Positions 36,561 through 48,396 of a stretch of DNA of 64,000 bases are shown here, one piece after another (position 1 is the stretch's first letter; every line of letters begins with the position of its first letter). Both the position numbers and the translations under genes were made by a program. Location of the stretch: contig NC_059400.1 in assembly GCF_905220565.1 (NCBI RefSeq), positions 1,629,501-1,693,500 of the forward strand, written 5' to 3'. The DNA is from Melitaea cinxia (taxonomy: Eukaryota; Arthropoda; Insecta; Lepidoptera; Nymphalidae). Below the pieces are notes generated by a model. That model was not told where the DNA came from. It searched no databases and saw only the letters and a list, made by a program, of their open reading frames with translations.

Positions 36561-37810
36561 AAACGAGTTTAATAAATGTAGAAAATAATGGAAACCCTTT
36601 GAACATTCTAAAATAAAAAAATAATCATACAGATTTATTGGCCTTTAAGCTCATTTGATTCGTGAAAAAGTAGATTCCATTCTGATTGTCAATTAATATG
36701 AATTCGTTTATGTATATATTCGAATTCGAATGCAATGATAGTTGCTTTCTTATATATTTATATATATCTCTAAAATTTTTAATGAATATTTAGTATTAAC
36801 AGACACTTGAATCATAACACTTCAAGACGTAGGTACACAAGATTCTATCCCACAAAAAAAAAGTTCCGATTGTCTCTCTGCTGTAGCAAATCAATATGCC
36901 TTGTACCGTCATCGCTTGTAATTCAAGTCGTCTCAAAAAGACAAGAAACATTATTGGAAGCAAGAGATTTTTTATAGCTATCAGTAAAAGGAATACGGTA
37001 AAAATGTGTATATTTTAGGTACAATACATTGCAGTACATTCTATAAGAAAGAGCTTCTTTTGCCAATGAACTTTAGTGTTCAAACCTCAATAATAACTAG
37101 TCAGAACTATATTATAGGGAAGCTTTGTTACCTTAAATTAATTACAATATTTTTAGACAAAAAAGGTTTAAAAGTATTTGAAGACTCACTTTTGTATGAA
37201 CACATAATTATAGTACAAGTGTTTAGTTATTAGTACGTTTGTATATTTACAATAAAATCTGAAAATGTAAATATTACCTCCTTCCAAATACGTCCCATTG
37301 ACAAAACTACGAAGGCTCTTGTTACGAGAGTCGCCGACGATAGCCGACGATTGTCGAACATCAACCTGTCTGAAGTTGCACATCACCAGACTAACTTGAC
37401 CACCCCCGTACCTACCAGAGGTTTCTTTTTCGACGAAGGACACGAGCAAAGTTCTTATATCAGGGGTCAATTTAAATGGTCCCTTTTTTGGAGCATGCGC
37501 CAAAAAGACATCGATGGTGAAAAGATTATTTGGTTTTAGTCCTACTAACTAAATTACCGGTATAACTGCTGGATATCAGCGAAATATATTAAAAGGGAAC
37601 GAGCCTAAACGGAATTGGAAAAATGATAATTATCTTACGTTACTCATTTCTGCTTATCTGAAATCTGATTCTCGAAGATTCCTTGATTCTTAAAAGTATG
37701 ATATATATCAAGAAACTAACTGCGTATATTTTCATATATTATTAATGTAAATATATCTATATAACCGGGTTGAAACTTTTCGTATCTAGAGTGTAGGAAT
37801 TCGCATTCAA
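36561..37810. other. No confident gene; GC-richer open patch
   Basis: 37260-37550 stays open on both strands: a plus frame including R-P-I-D-K-T-T-K-A-L-V-T-R-V-A-D-D and a minus frame including T-S-G-R-Y-G-G-G-Q-V-S-L-V-M-C. Composition differs from its flanks. Neither has a recognised domain or a complete splice context, so an old transposon piece is as likely as a gene fragment. Confidence 0.25.
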
Positions 37811-37826
37811 TCTGTTACATGACTGT

Positions 37827-38133
37827 TTGGTATAGGCCTCTTTCTCCATGAAGGAGAAGAATTGCAGCTTAATCCATCACGCTGCTCCACTACGGATTGG
37901 CGGATATGTTCCCTACTATTAGTAGCGAGCGCTATCAGGTATCAGGACAGTGATAACAACCGAAACCGACTGCTTAACGTGCTGTCCGAGGCACGGTGGG
38001 GAGACCCACAAGGACAGACATCCAAACCGGAAAGAAATATTTTTACTAATACAAATATCCATCCCGAGCGGGAATCGAACCGTCAAACCGTCGGTGTTTT
38101 AGGCAGACTCGCACCACTACACCAGTGTTGGAG
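37827..38133 (-). repeat. Family A SINE, near full length
   Basis: ATAGGCCTCTTTCTCCATGA, TTAATCCATCACGCTGCTCC, CGAGCGCTATCAGGTATCAG, GTGGGGAGACCCACAAGGAC and reversed B-box-like GGGAATCGAACCGTCAAACC. The 92-codon plus frame over it is an artefact. Confidence 0.7.
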
Positions 38134-38235
38134 CTGTTAAACCTAATATTTTTAATATTATTGGTATAATTAATACTTGCCTTCCCATAATCACTACATA
38201 GTATAAAACAAAGTCGCTTTCTCTGTCCCTATGTA

Positions 38236-38372
38236 TGCTTAAATCTTTAAAAATACGCAACGGATTTTGATGCGAATAGATAGAGTGATTGAAGAGCAAG
38301 GAATACATGCATAATATGATAGAGGAACACTGATAGTTTTTGAAACCGTACGAAGCCGGGGCGGGCCGCTAT
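38236..38372 (+). mobile_element. Helitron-like fragment
   Basis: AACGGATTTTGATGCGAATA, a GATAGAGGAACACTGATAG block and TACGAAGCCGGGGCGGGCCG then CTA, matching Helitron-like ends elsewhere. Confidence 0.45.
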
Positions 38373-38871
38373 TATGTTATATGTTTGACTACTACTAGTA
38401 TTTAAAATCAAAACTATAATTGACTTACAAAACATTACTTGAAATAGTAGGGCTAAGCAAGAAAACACATTATAGAGTTTTTTTTATTAAACTAAATTAA
38501 GAAGCCGTTGCGGTATCCCTTATTTAAAAAGTGATATCTTCCATCTTGTATAGTTGTCAGTTTTATGCATCGGGAAAACCTGAAAAATATTGTTTACATA
38601 CATTAAAATTTCATACATTGAGTGTCCTTTTGGAACACAAAATACTTTGATAAAGGGCGTTTTTATTTGATTTGGCAACATAAGATTTTTCCTAAGTGAC
38701 GTGTTTGTCGGTGTTTAACTTCGAGAGTGGAATCGTGAGGAGATTGTGGAGTAAATGTAAATTCAAAGGAACAATCTTATTATTATATACTTTGTAGCAA
38801 ATGTGTTTCTCCCTTTGATATTTATGGTTATTAAAGAGTAAAAACTGGTGTTTGGTTACGGCAATAAAGAA

Positions 38872-39165
38872 TATACCCCCTCTCTTCCCGTGGGTATTGT
38901 AAGAGGCGACTAAGGGATAACACAGTTTCAATACAACCTTGGAACTTAAAAAGCCGACCGATGGCGGGACAACTATCCAACTTGCTGGCTTTGAAATATA
39001 CAGGCCTAAGACGGGCAGCAGCGTCTTCGGTGCGACAGAGCCAGCCCTGCGGTTCCCATCCTGCCTGCCCAGCGAGGTGACTATGGGCAACACACATGAG
39101 TTCACGCCATTTTCGGCGTGAATTTGTGGAGGCCTATGTCCAGCAGTGGACTGCGAATACTGAAG
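38872..39165 (+). mobile_element. Family C LINE 3' end
   Basis: TACCCCCTCTCTTCCCGTGG, AAGCCGACCGATGGCGGGAC, CCCAGCGAGGTGACTATGGG and GGCCTATGTCCAGCAGTGGA in sense order. The minus-strand frames of 169 and 88 codons here are repeat artefacts. Confidence 0.7.
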
Positions 39166-39189
39166 TGAATGAGTAAAGAAGTGAATGGT

Positions 39190-39410
39190 CGGTGTCGGCA
39201 CTAGTCGGTTATAGTCTACGGTAACCGCTTACCATCAGGTAGTCCTTAAGCTTGTTCGCCAATCGCCAAGTAGTGTTGTGATTCTATGTTGAGTAAGGTA
39301 AGCAGAGCTTCTGGGGATGCACGGTAGTAACAGCGAAGGTAGGATAGACCCTACGTTCCTAGTTTTGCTTAACGGCGGATCGTACGTTTCCTTGCCATCC
39401 TTGTATAAAA
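39190..39410. repeat. Family B interspersed repeat
   Basis: GTCTACGGTAACCGCTTACC, CCTTAAGCTTGTTCGCCAAT, GTGTTGTGATTCTATGTTGA. It lies immediately downstream of the stop codon of the minus-strand gene and may be part of its 3' untranslated region. Confidence 0.5.
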
Positions 39411-39442
39411 AGCAAATTCCTCAATTTTTGTTATAAAGATGC

Positions 39443-40007
39443 TTAAAAGTTAAACTTACGAAAAGTTCCTGATTGTAATATGGTTTTTATACCATGATAC
39501 GCGAAGTACGATAGGACTGAAACAGACGCAACGCCAGCTAAAGTAGACAAAACGATTATTGTAACTTTATAGTCGTTTTTCTTGTTTGTTAACAAACTAG
39601 GATTAGCAATATAGCTATAGTTATTCATCTCTGTAGTTTCGGGTCCCACTGTTGATTCTAACATATCTTCAGTTGTGTGATCTGTGTAATATATTCTCGG
39701 TTCAGTATCAAACGTATTTTCGGTATCGTAGGGATCCCTTGAATTTATTGGTAAATATGCGTAGATGGGATCAAATTTTTTGGGCTCTTTAGTTTCAGAA
39801 ATAGGACATTCTGGAGGTAACACTATTTCTTCGGTTACGTTATCATCGAGAGGGTAAATCACTGTGAGTTTATGTAAATCGTCTCCATAAAGTTTTTTGT
39901 AAAGTTTTGATTTTTTTTCTTCTCGATATAAATCTATCTCGATAGCTACATTTATACTTCTGCATTGCTTCGTTAGATTGTTTAGTATTCCGAAACTACC
40001 ACGTTTG
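39443..40007 (-). CDS. Exon 4 (terminal) of the novel membrane protein gene
   Basis: Acceptor CTTTACAG before 40007; the first C completes a CT|C leucine codon. It runs 188 codons to a TAA at 39445-39443. It encodes cysteines 113 and 165, the acidic stalk, the membrane span (V-T-I-I-V-L-S-T-L-A-G-V-A-S) and the tail. Confidence 0.78.
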
Positions 40008-42316
40008 CTGTAAAGATAATATTGGTTAATAATAACACTATACAGTATGACATGAAATTAGAATATCAATATAATTTTATCGATACCGCTTTAAGGTACA
40101 AAATTTAATTCTATTCAGTCACACTTGTGAAGTTAATTATATAAATATTGATTTTTGGCTTGCGGCTTTAACCACACACTATGACACGATTTTGGCGGTT
40201 CGAGACTAAGCGGGTTATTAAGAGAAGCACGCATATGTTGCCAAAAATAAGTTGTTTTCATACTTGTTTTCTCAGATATCGCCAATGTAAATACACGAAT
40301 TAGTTACAGTTTTGTCAAGTCATTAGGCATAATGCTATGGTAAAATTCACAATATGGAGGAAGATCATAATAAAATATCTTTGACACCCTACTTAATCGG
40401 TCACTAAGAAACCAAACAGATTCAAATATAAAATCAACATTGGATTGGTTTAGAATTTTTTTTCGACTACCCTCTAACCGGTTTAACGCCAACTTAGCAA
40501 TTTTATTTCGATAAAATAAAATTGATATAGAAATATAAATTAAATTAATGTTAAAATTCTATTTTATTTTATTAAAATAAAAATTGATTTTATATAGCAC
40601 TACTAAGTAATTATAATTACAATCAGCTGATACATTTGCAATATAAGTTTGGCTTGGAGTGTCCTCAGTATTTTATTGTAAGTCCTCGAGTTAACGATAA
40701 ATGTATGTAATGACATGAAGTCACTCTCTTCCTTTACAGTAATAATACTTACAACTGATCAATTTTGTCGAGGTTTGTTATTTCGTAGAACTGTATTGAA
40801 AACTGGGTGCATTGTTCGGAACTTGATACTTTTCCTGAATTTATTATGAGTTTCTGTAAGATAGATCATATAAAGTTTTAAAGGTTATAAGGTAATTTTG
40901 TATTATTACAACCTTGTGAGTAAGAAATGTCTTGCATTATTAGACTTTTATCGTCACACTTTTTCCATTTGTCGTAAAATAATGTGATAAGACTTGTGAA
41001 AATGTGACAAGACATTTTCTCAGACTGACTGATCTCGATCGAATTTAAACCACTCATTGAGACACACATTGAGACCACATGACAAGCACAAGGTTTCGAA
41101 TAAAAAAAAAGTGATGAGGAAAACACATAGGCATAAAAGAATAGAGTCTAATTGAGAACTTTCTCCTTTTTTTTGAATTAGGCTAAAATGTTCGTATTAT
41201 AAACGATTGTAGTATTTAGTTTTACTTATTTACCATTTTAAGCAACCATTTAATGTTTAACCTATTTAATTTTAGTATATATAAGGTGTTCGACTCCAAA
41301 TTGCGTTCCTTCAAATGGGGAGTTCTGTAGGTGTAATAGATCAGGTTTCTCTGGAAAAAAATCCTAGACCATTTTTAAATTTGACTTCATTTAAATAGAC
41401 GAGCTACTTTGATAGACTCGTTCCGCATAATACCTTTTGTGAGCGAGTAAGCATGGCTATAATTTACAATGAAAAACATTCAACGAGAAAAATAATTCTT
41501 TTCCATATGCGGTTTCTTTTCTATATGCGGTTCTTTGTATGCGGCAGTTAGTATTAGGTATATTCATTATATTTCATTTAATCGAAGTTTTTAAGGGTTG
41601 AGAAAAATAATATTGGACGTTTATTCATAAGTATGTTGCCAGAGTAGTTAGTATATTAAGACAAAATAAAATTTCAAAAAGGGGTTGGTTTTTTTTCACG
41701 TTGAACGTGATTCATAATACACTATATCACTAAAGAACGTCCCATTTGAAGAGACGTGGTAAGGAGTCGAACATTGTGTAATATACTTTATATTTATATT
41801 GTTATTATTTAAATTCATCCCGATATTACGTACAATTAAACCACAATTTGAAACATTATTTAAGATTGTTTAAGATTTTCTTTATATGTACATTTCACTG
41901 AGAATAATTAAATAAAATCAAAATATATTTCTAGATATAATATTTTTAAACATATCGGTTATTCCTGGGATAGGGTTGTTCAATAAGAGCTTTATTTTGT
42001 TGTAAATACTTTGAACCTCCAGCGTAAAAGCTTGACGTCATAAGCTTTCTATATCATGTTTTATTATTTGTTAAGTTTGAAACCTCAAGCCTGACTTAAG
42101 GGACCTTGGGTAAAGTCTTCAAGAAAAATAACCTCAAATTTATAGTTCTTTATAAAAAAGTACACGTCCTTTGTCTCGACAAAAAGGTCCCAATGAAATA
42201 CATTCTGTGTAAGTAATCTTTTACTAAAATTAGTGTAAGCTAGCAATCGTGACTTATAAATACTAGTAATTAATGCCACTTACCAAGAAAAATGCACAGA
42301 TAATTTGGAAAAGCAT
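39443..42316 (-). CDS. Novel single-pass membrane protein, four exons (unknown family)
   Basis: Four minus-strand exons, 42316-42284, 40853-40753, 40466-40308 and 40007-39443, join in phase (0, 2, 2) with GT/AG borders to give 858 bases: 285 residues plus stop. Residues 1-18 are a signal peptide (M-L-F-Q-I-I-C-A-F-F-L start). The ectodomain has four cysteines (26, 84, 113, 165) and N-glycosylation sites at 51, 108, 154 and 227. Residues 30-145 look helical; 166-243 form an acidic Thr/Asp/Pro stalk. One membrane span lies at 246-268 with a 17-residue basic tail, so type I topology. No family is recognised. The layout (helical four-cysteine head, stalk, span, short tail) recalls membrane-anchored helical ligands such as CSF1 or SCF, but this is shape only. 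It is divergent from the Nimrod-like gene 3.1 kb away. The 5' end is judged complete from the signal peptide. Confidence 0.72.
40308..40466 (-). CDS. Exon 3 of the novel membrane protein gene
   Basis: Acceptor GAGGGTAG before 40466, donor CT|GTAACT after 40308. 159 bases: one base completing TT|T (Phe 45), 52 codons, two bases of Leu 98. Encodes cysteine 84. Alternative acceptors at 40493 or 40474 would break the frame. Confidence 0.68.
40753..40853 (-). CDS. Exon 2 of the novel membrane protein gene
   Basis: Strong acceptor CTATCTTACAG before 40853 and consensus donor GTAAGT after 40753. 101 bases: 33 codons plus two bases. Only phase 0 is open through the whole exon. Encodes cysteine 26. 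Confidence 0.72.
41284..41778. mobile_element. MITE with about 43-bp inverted ends, in intron 1
   Basis: Left end GTGTTCGACTCCAAATTGCG then TTCCTTCAAATGGGGAGTTCT; the right end reversed reads ATGTTCGACTCCTTACCACG then TCTCTTCAAATGGGACGTTCT. The imperfect inverted ends of about 43 bp enclose about 400 bp without a transposase frame. Confidence 0.6.
42284..42316 (-). CDS. Exon 1 of the novel membrane protein gene
   Basis: ATG at 42316-42314, 11 codons encoding the start of the signal peptide, then donor G|GTAAGT in phase 0, which matches exon 2. It is too short for any ORF scan. The 1430-base intron 1 that follows carries a MITE. Confidence 0.65.
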
Positions 42317-43770
42317 TTTATTTTGTAATTACCAATAAACTATTTATAACTATTATAATAATTATTTTAATAATTATTAATAAACAAAAGCAATGTGCAC
42401 AAGCGCTGACTCAATTAAACAGGCTACGAATAATAAGTTTTTGAAAATTTTCCTCATAGAGGCGTATGAGTTTAATAATAGCAACAAATTAATTTATCTC
42501 AGTTCGAACGATTATTTAAAATTAACAAATAGTACCTTATTTTTAGGTTAATTGATAGTATGATTTTTTTTTAAATATTAATTTTACCGTGTAATAATTA
42601 CGTCCATGTAAGAGAAAAATCTTTCAAATCTGTCAGATCCACAAAAAACTTTATTATTAACTCGTGATTTTCGAATTATTCGTGAACAAGGAAAATATAT
42701 ATCTACTGCCTTATCTATAAATTGTATTTACTACTAATTATAAATTGTAATAACAAAATTAACTAAGTTAACAGTAACCAACCTAACCTGACAGTTAATT
42801 TAAACGAAATTAACAGGAAAATAAGCAGATTTCAGACAACCGCAGATACGAGAATTAATTGAAATGCTTTGATAGCGAATAACTAGCGTTGCTGTTTAGA
42901 AAAATGTACGGTGATAAACTCTAAGAGAGCTTTGTCAACTCCATCTTTTAATAGTATGTAAAAACATACATAAAATATATGAAAGAAGAAGCGACCTGTT
43001 AATGTGATTACTATGACAAAATAAACATTATAATTATTTTAAATTGAGCTCAAACAATTTTAATCCTTATTTGCAACTACTTTAAAGAAAAAAATTGTGT
43101 ACCTACACTTTTTACGAGTTACTACTTTTTAAAACACACATGTGACATCCGCAACTACTTACGCAACAATGATGAACATTGATCTTAAAATTGACGAAAC
43201 TTTTTGTAAATGAAGTATAGAAAACAATGTCCGTCTGTTCGTATGTTCGTTGATTGACAGATGAACGTTTGAGCTTATGGATGTCTTTTACAATGTATTT
43301 TATTTATGGTTTTTGAACAGGAAATCGGGATTAGTTTGACGAGGGTTTGACAAGAATATTGAATTTAAAAGTTCATGAAAAGATACGATATGTTTTCAAA
43401 CTACACTAAAATCCTATTACTATTTACAATTAGCGAACGTTTCGGCGACTCTTTTTTTCCAAAAGACTCGATTCCCGACTTGAGCCTTGACGTAATATAT
43501 AATATTTGTTTATTTATGTATTTACCTTAATGGATTCTTATGTATAAATGTAGTCATATGAATTTTTGTTTACTTATTTATTACCTTAATGGATTCCTAT
43601 GTATAAATGAAGTTATATGAGTTGGCTGTGTGCATGTACAACGTATTTATCTATTTAACTATAAATTAAATTTTTCAAATAGTACACTTTATATTACTCG
43701 GTATATATAGACACTAAAATATGCAACAGGCTATCTAGAATCAAGCTGTGATTATCGAGTCGGAAGTCGC
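42317..43770. other. Upstream region of the minus-strand gene; no other gene seen
   Basis: AT-rich. An initiator-like GAGTCAGCG (minus strand) near 42410 lies about 90 bases before the start codon of the gene at 42316. No clear TATA box at the expected spacing. Confidence 0.3.
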
Positions 43771-43773
43771 TTC

Positions 43774-44110
43774 ACTTCAGCCTGTAATATCCTACAGTTG
43801 GGCATAGGCATCTTTCCCTATGTAGGAGAAGGATAAGAGTTTAATCCACCACGCTACTCCAATGCAGGTTGTCGGATATATTCCCTACTATGAGTAACGA
43901 TCGCTTTCAGCTGTACATGATAACAACCGGGACCGACGGCTTCACGTGCTCTCCGAGGCATAGTGGGGAGACCCACAAGGACTGTACAAACACCCAGACC
44001 ACGGCAAACATTTGTATGGTCAATACAAATGTTTGTCATGTGTAGGGACCGAACCAGCAACCGCCAGGCCAACAGCTACCAACCAGTGCTCTGACCGTTG
44101 CGCCAACGCT
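43774..44110 (-). repeat. Family A SINE, full length
   Basis: AGCCTGTAATATCCTACAGT, AACGATCGCTTTCAGCTGTA, GAGACCCACAAGGACTGTAC, a reversed B-box-like region (GGGACCGAACCAGCAACC) and GTTGCGCCAACGCTC at the A-box end. Confidence 0.75.
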
Positions 44111-44294
44111 CAATACTTAATTTGAGCTAAACTGACAAATATTAAGTTTTTAGTTTTATAATGGCGATAAAGAAGGATAGCGTAAGTCGAAGGTTTGAGA
44201 ATAAAGATGTTGTTTAAACTAGCTTTTTTCCAGAAAAATTGAAACTTATTGTTTTTATTGTTTTTTTTGGAACTGATTGTTTTTTTCATTACAT

Positions 44295-44925
44295 ATATTT
44301 TTTTATATAAATAGGTCGACAAACAAGCGTATGGCTCACCTTATGGTAAGCGATTACCGTAGCTTAAATATGTCTGCAACACCAGAAGTTTTGCAAGCGT
44401 TTTGCTGACCCTATCCCCAATTTCGCCCAACAGAGAGCTCGTGTTAGGTGACCTGTAACCTGTAAGGTGAAGTACTATTTAGCTGTGATCATCATTACAG
44501 CCTATACAGTCCACTGCTGGACATAGGCCTCCACAAGTTTACGCCAAAAATAACGTGAACTCATGTGTTTTGCCCATAGTCACCACGCTGGGCAGGCGGG
44601 TTGATGACCGCAGGGCTGGCTTTGTCGCACCAAAGACACTGCTGCCGGTCTTCGACCCGTGTATTTCAAAGCCAGCAGTTTGATGGTTATCCCGCCACCG
44701 GTCGGCTTTTTAAGTTCCAAGGTAGTAGCGGAACTGTGTTATCCTTTAGTCGCCTCTTACGACACCCACGGTAAGAGAGGGGGTGGCTAGATTCTTTAGT
44801 ACCGTAGCCACACAGTACACCAGTACCAGTAGCTGTGATCATCAAGATACTAACCCAGTCGGGCTGCTCTATTTGCTGAGTAGGAAATTTCCTGCCCTAC
44901 CTCAGTTCAACCTTACCCGATAATA
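44295..44925. repeat. Family B repeat, split by a nested LINE end
   Basis: The left part, 44295-44494, has GGTCGACAAACAAGCGTATG and CACCAGAAGTTTTGCAAGCG; the right part, 44830-44925, resumes with AACCCAGTCGGGCTGCTCTA. Between them sits a family C copy with target duplications. Confidence 0.7.
44495..44829 (-). mobile_element. Family C LINE 3' end, nested insertion
   Basis: Inserted in a family B repeat. The 15-base target TAGCTGTGATCATCA is present on both sides (44480-44494 and 44830-44844). The interior has CAGTCCACTGCTGGACATAG, CACCACGCTGGGCAGGCGGG and GTCGCCTCTTACGACACCCA. Confidence 0.8.
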
Positions 44926-45416
44926 ATTAACACAATGGAAAATTATTTTTTTGCCAATTTGGCGCAATCGTTCGGAACTATTGTATGCATACATTAACGT
45001 AAAAATAGTTTTATAACGTAATAACAATGTAAAACAGAGTGTCATAAATGGAGAGAATTTATCAACTTTAAAAAATAATGTTATAAGGACTTCATCATTG
45101 TCAGTGAAATTCTATGATAAGCATATTTATAGATAGTATTGTTATATATTTCATTTAAATTTAAATTCTATCTCAATCGGTTAGAGCATGTTTTGAATTT
45201 GATTAAATAATTAAAGGATGCGTAGAGCTTTTGAATTGCAGCGATTGTTCGTATTGTTTTCGAACCTCGTCCAGAAATGGTGGTGCTCACCATTGAAAAT
45301 TAAAAAAATACGTTTAAAAATTAAAAAAAAACAAAAATTATTGAAATTAAAAATCGAACGAAACGAACTATAAACTCGAGATTAATTCAAGTCGAATATT
45401 GTGTACAATTTTAAAA

Positions 45417-45523
45417 ATGCGTATTATATTTTTGTGTTTATTCATCTTGTGTAGTGAAGTCGTTATATTTGTTGACGGTTCGATGGCTCCTGGCGATCCA
45501 GGCGTCTGCGTCGTACTAAGGAG
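45417..45523 (+). CDS. Exon 1 of the Nimrod B-like gene
   Basis: ATG at 45417 within an A-rich leader (TTTTAAAAATGCG); 35 codons plus two bases, donor AG|GTAAAT. Encodes the signal peptide and cysteine 31. An upstream in-frame ATG is not present. Confidence 0.82.
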
Positions 45524-48335
45524 GTAAATATCATCTATTTATATGTATTTCTGCTGGATTATCTGTGGCTCTTGAAAATTGTGAATTAAATACTTGACTA
45601 AAAACAAATTATTTGAAAATAGTATACTTTTAAACGTAACAAAACTTCGCTCCCTAACAATATTTATCTGTTGTTAAAACGTCTGGAGTATTCTTACAGT
45701 ATTCTCTGTAACTTATAGGCTTCAAATTCAATAAAGAAACGTCTTTATAGAAACCCAATTTTGCAGTATTATTTAGCGTAACCTTCTACATTTTCTTTGT
45801 CTGACGAAAAACTTTTTATAATATGTCTTTCTTAGGGCCTGTGCCGTATTTAGATCATAAAAATGTCTTATAATTTCAATTACACTTAGAATTTATTGGA
45901 ATTCGTAACATTATTTCAGGATATTTAGTTTCAGAACGTATTTTTTTTTGTTTATTTTCAATATTTTTTACTTTCATTTACTTCTTTATAAGATTATTTA
46001 ATTAATTATAATCAACATACAAAATTAATTCATAGAATACATAATATACAGAATATTAGAACAAAAAATTGATATCTTTTCCACTGATATAATAATATAA
46101 ATATAAATTTACGCCGCTTCAGGAGAATTTGGTTGAGTCTTAAGTGAATTTTTGCGTACTCGTATCATAAATCAAAATATACAAAACATCTTGTTTAATA
46201 ACATTCTAGAAATTATAGATGGTTTTAGAACTGTTAGTCTGAAGTTAAACTATTGTGAAAAAAACGGACGCCGACAATACGAGAGCCCGTGGATGTTGTG
46301 AAATATATATTTTTTAAATCTCGTTTCTATGCAATTTTGTTTATATGTTTGGTAGCTTACGCCGAGTTGCACGAAAAGAAATTAAAATTTAAGTAGTGAT
46401 TAAACTAATTTAATCGCAAGAATTGTATGAAATCTTGTGATTAAATTAGTTTAATCTCTACTTAAATTTTAATTTTGTTTCGTGCAACTCGGCGTTAGAC
46501 TATAAAATATATTTCACTTAATAAAGTGAATATCGCATCCCGTATATCGTTGGCATTTCATAAGACAGGGTAACGTCGGTAGGGTCGGATGCTCCTAGTG
46601 TTGCAGGCCATAGACTTCAGTATCCGCCTACCATCAAATGGACCGAACGCTTGTTTGCTATATTATTAGTATATAAAAAAACGTTTTTCGGCTTATAAGT
46701 AAAATTCAAATTTAATTTTTTTTATTTTCTTTTTAATTTTTTTATTATATTTGTTTGCTGAGATTAGAGAAAAGTTGAATGGTGTCTTAATTAAGTTGCA
46801 GTTAATTAATTAATATGCTAATTATGTTTTAATAGTTTATAATACATTCAATAATAACAATAGTTCTAGTTCAGAGGTTCGAAACTCCCATTAACACTAG
46901 GTTTTTAGTTGGGTTATACATTATTTATTTATTTATTTATTTATTTATAAATATATATTGTTATAGACCTCCCCGTAAATTAACTCGGAGATTACGTAAA
47001 ACTGTCAGTTCCAGGTTAATTTTGTATTAAAGCAAGCGATTGTTAGTTTTGTAAGATCAAATCATACAAATATAAGGAAGCTTTTAGTACTTTTATCTAT
47101 ACAGGACTTAACCATCATTGTTATTTTAAAAATACCGATGTTTCAGTCGATCAGTCGTTTGTGATTATAGCGTCTGATGTCCGCGATATATCGGGATTTT
47201 TAAAATGACAATCAACAAAACACGACAAGTTTAAAAGCTTAGATAGAGGTTTTTATAAACAGTGTTATGTTCAGACTGCTTCCGGTTTACAACTTATTAT
47301 TATTATTTTTTGGAACACCAATTTAAAATTAAATAATTAAGTTGCATTAGTTGAAATAAGCAAACTTGTTACGGATACGGTGACTTCTCCCAGGCGAAAT
47401 TTGGGCAGAGATCTAGCATTATATGTGTGTGGGATAGGTTGAATAGTATGTGATAATCACACATATACATAAATGCCTACTTACGTATATATATATTAAT
47501 ATGCTTATTTTCATATAAGGTCCCCGTAGCAATATATTCATATTGCTTATTTTACGTATACTCGTATGATTATTTCAGAATGTAATGAATAAATCAATTG
47601 AAGTTTAAATTAACACACACATCATCATCTTACTGAAATCGACCAATTGCCTAATTTTCAATAAGTTAGGATCTAGATACGAGGGTACTTTAATAAAAAA
47701 TGTTGTTGGGTGATTATTTAAAAATAGTTTATTTAGAAATTTTAAAGACTTGACTGGTAAAAGAGGGGGCTGGTGCACTTAGTGGTCAGAGAATCGGTGG
47801 TGCGATTCGACGGGAAAAATATTACGAGCATTATTGACACGACTTATCGCATATATCTCACGACACTGGCTGTTACGCGTAGCTAACATTTGTATTTGCC
47901 ACACAGATATTTGCCGTGGTCTGGGCATTTGTGCTTGTGTGTTGTGTGTCTCCGGACTCCCAACACAGGAGAAAATCCTACCTCGCTCATCATCGATAAG
48001 ATCGCTCTTGTACATCTTTGTTTTCATTTGTTACTCTGATTATTTGTATATCAGTGTATTTATCTACATATATATTTATTGAAATTACAATTTGATATTC
48101 ATAAAATTACGTAATCTCATTTTCAGTATCCAGAAAACGAGAAGAAAAAATTACAGTGTAAGATTAAAAAAGGTGTGCGGTAATAGGAGATGCGTCGCTA
48201 CTAAGACTAAAGCAGAGGTACGTTATATTTATTAATTTTGATTTATTTAATATCATTTATACCGTTATTCAAGTACTATTTTATTTATTTATTTTTAACC
48301 GACTTCAAAAAAGGGGGAGGTTACTCAATTCAACC

Positions 48336-48396
<61 letters not shown>

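Noticed and set aside
38692..39201. 169-codon minus-strand frame, the longest in the window
   Set aside because: It runs antisense through a family C LINE end (S-T-A-G-H-R-P-P is the familiar artefact of this repeat).
40878..41126. 82-codon minus-strand frame ending near the novel gene, considered as an extra exon
   Set aside because: Its only plausible donors end in phase 1, which would put a stop codon at or within the exon at 40853-40753. Exon 1 at 42316-42284 fits in phase 0 instead.
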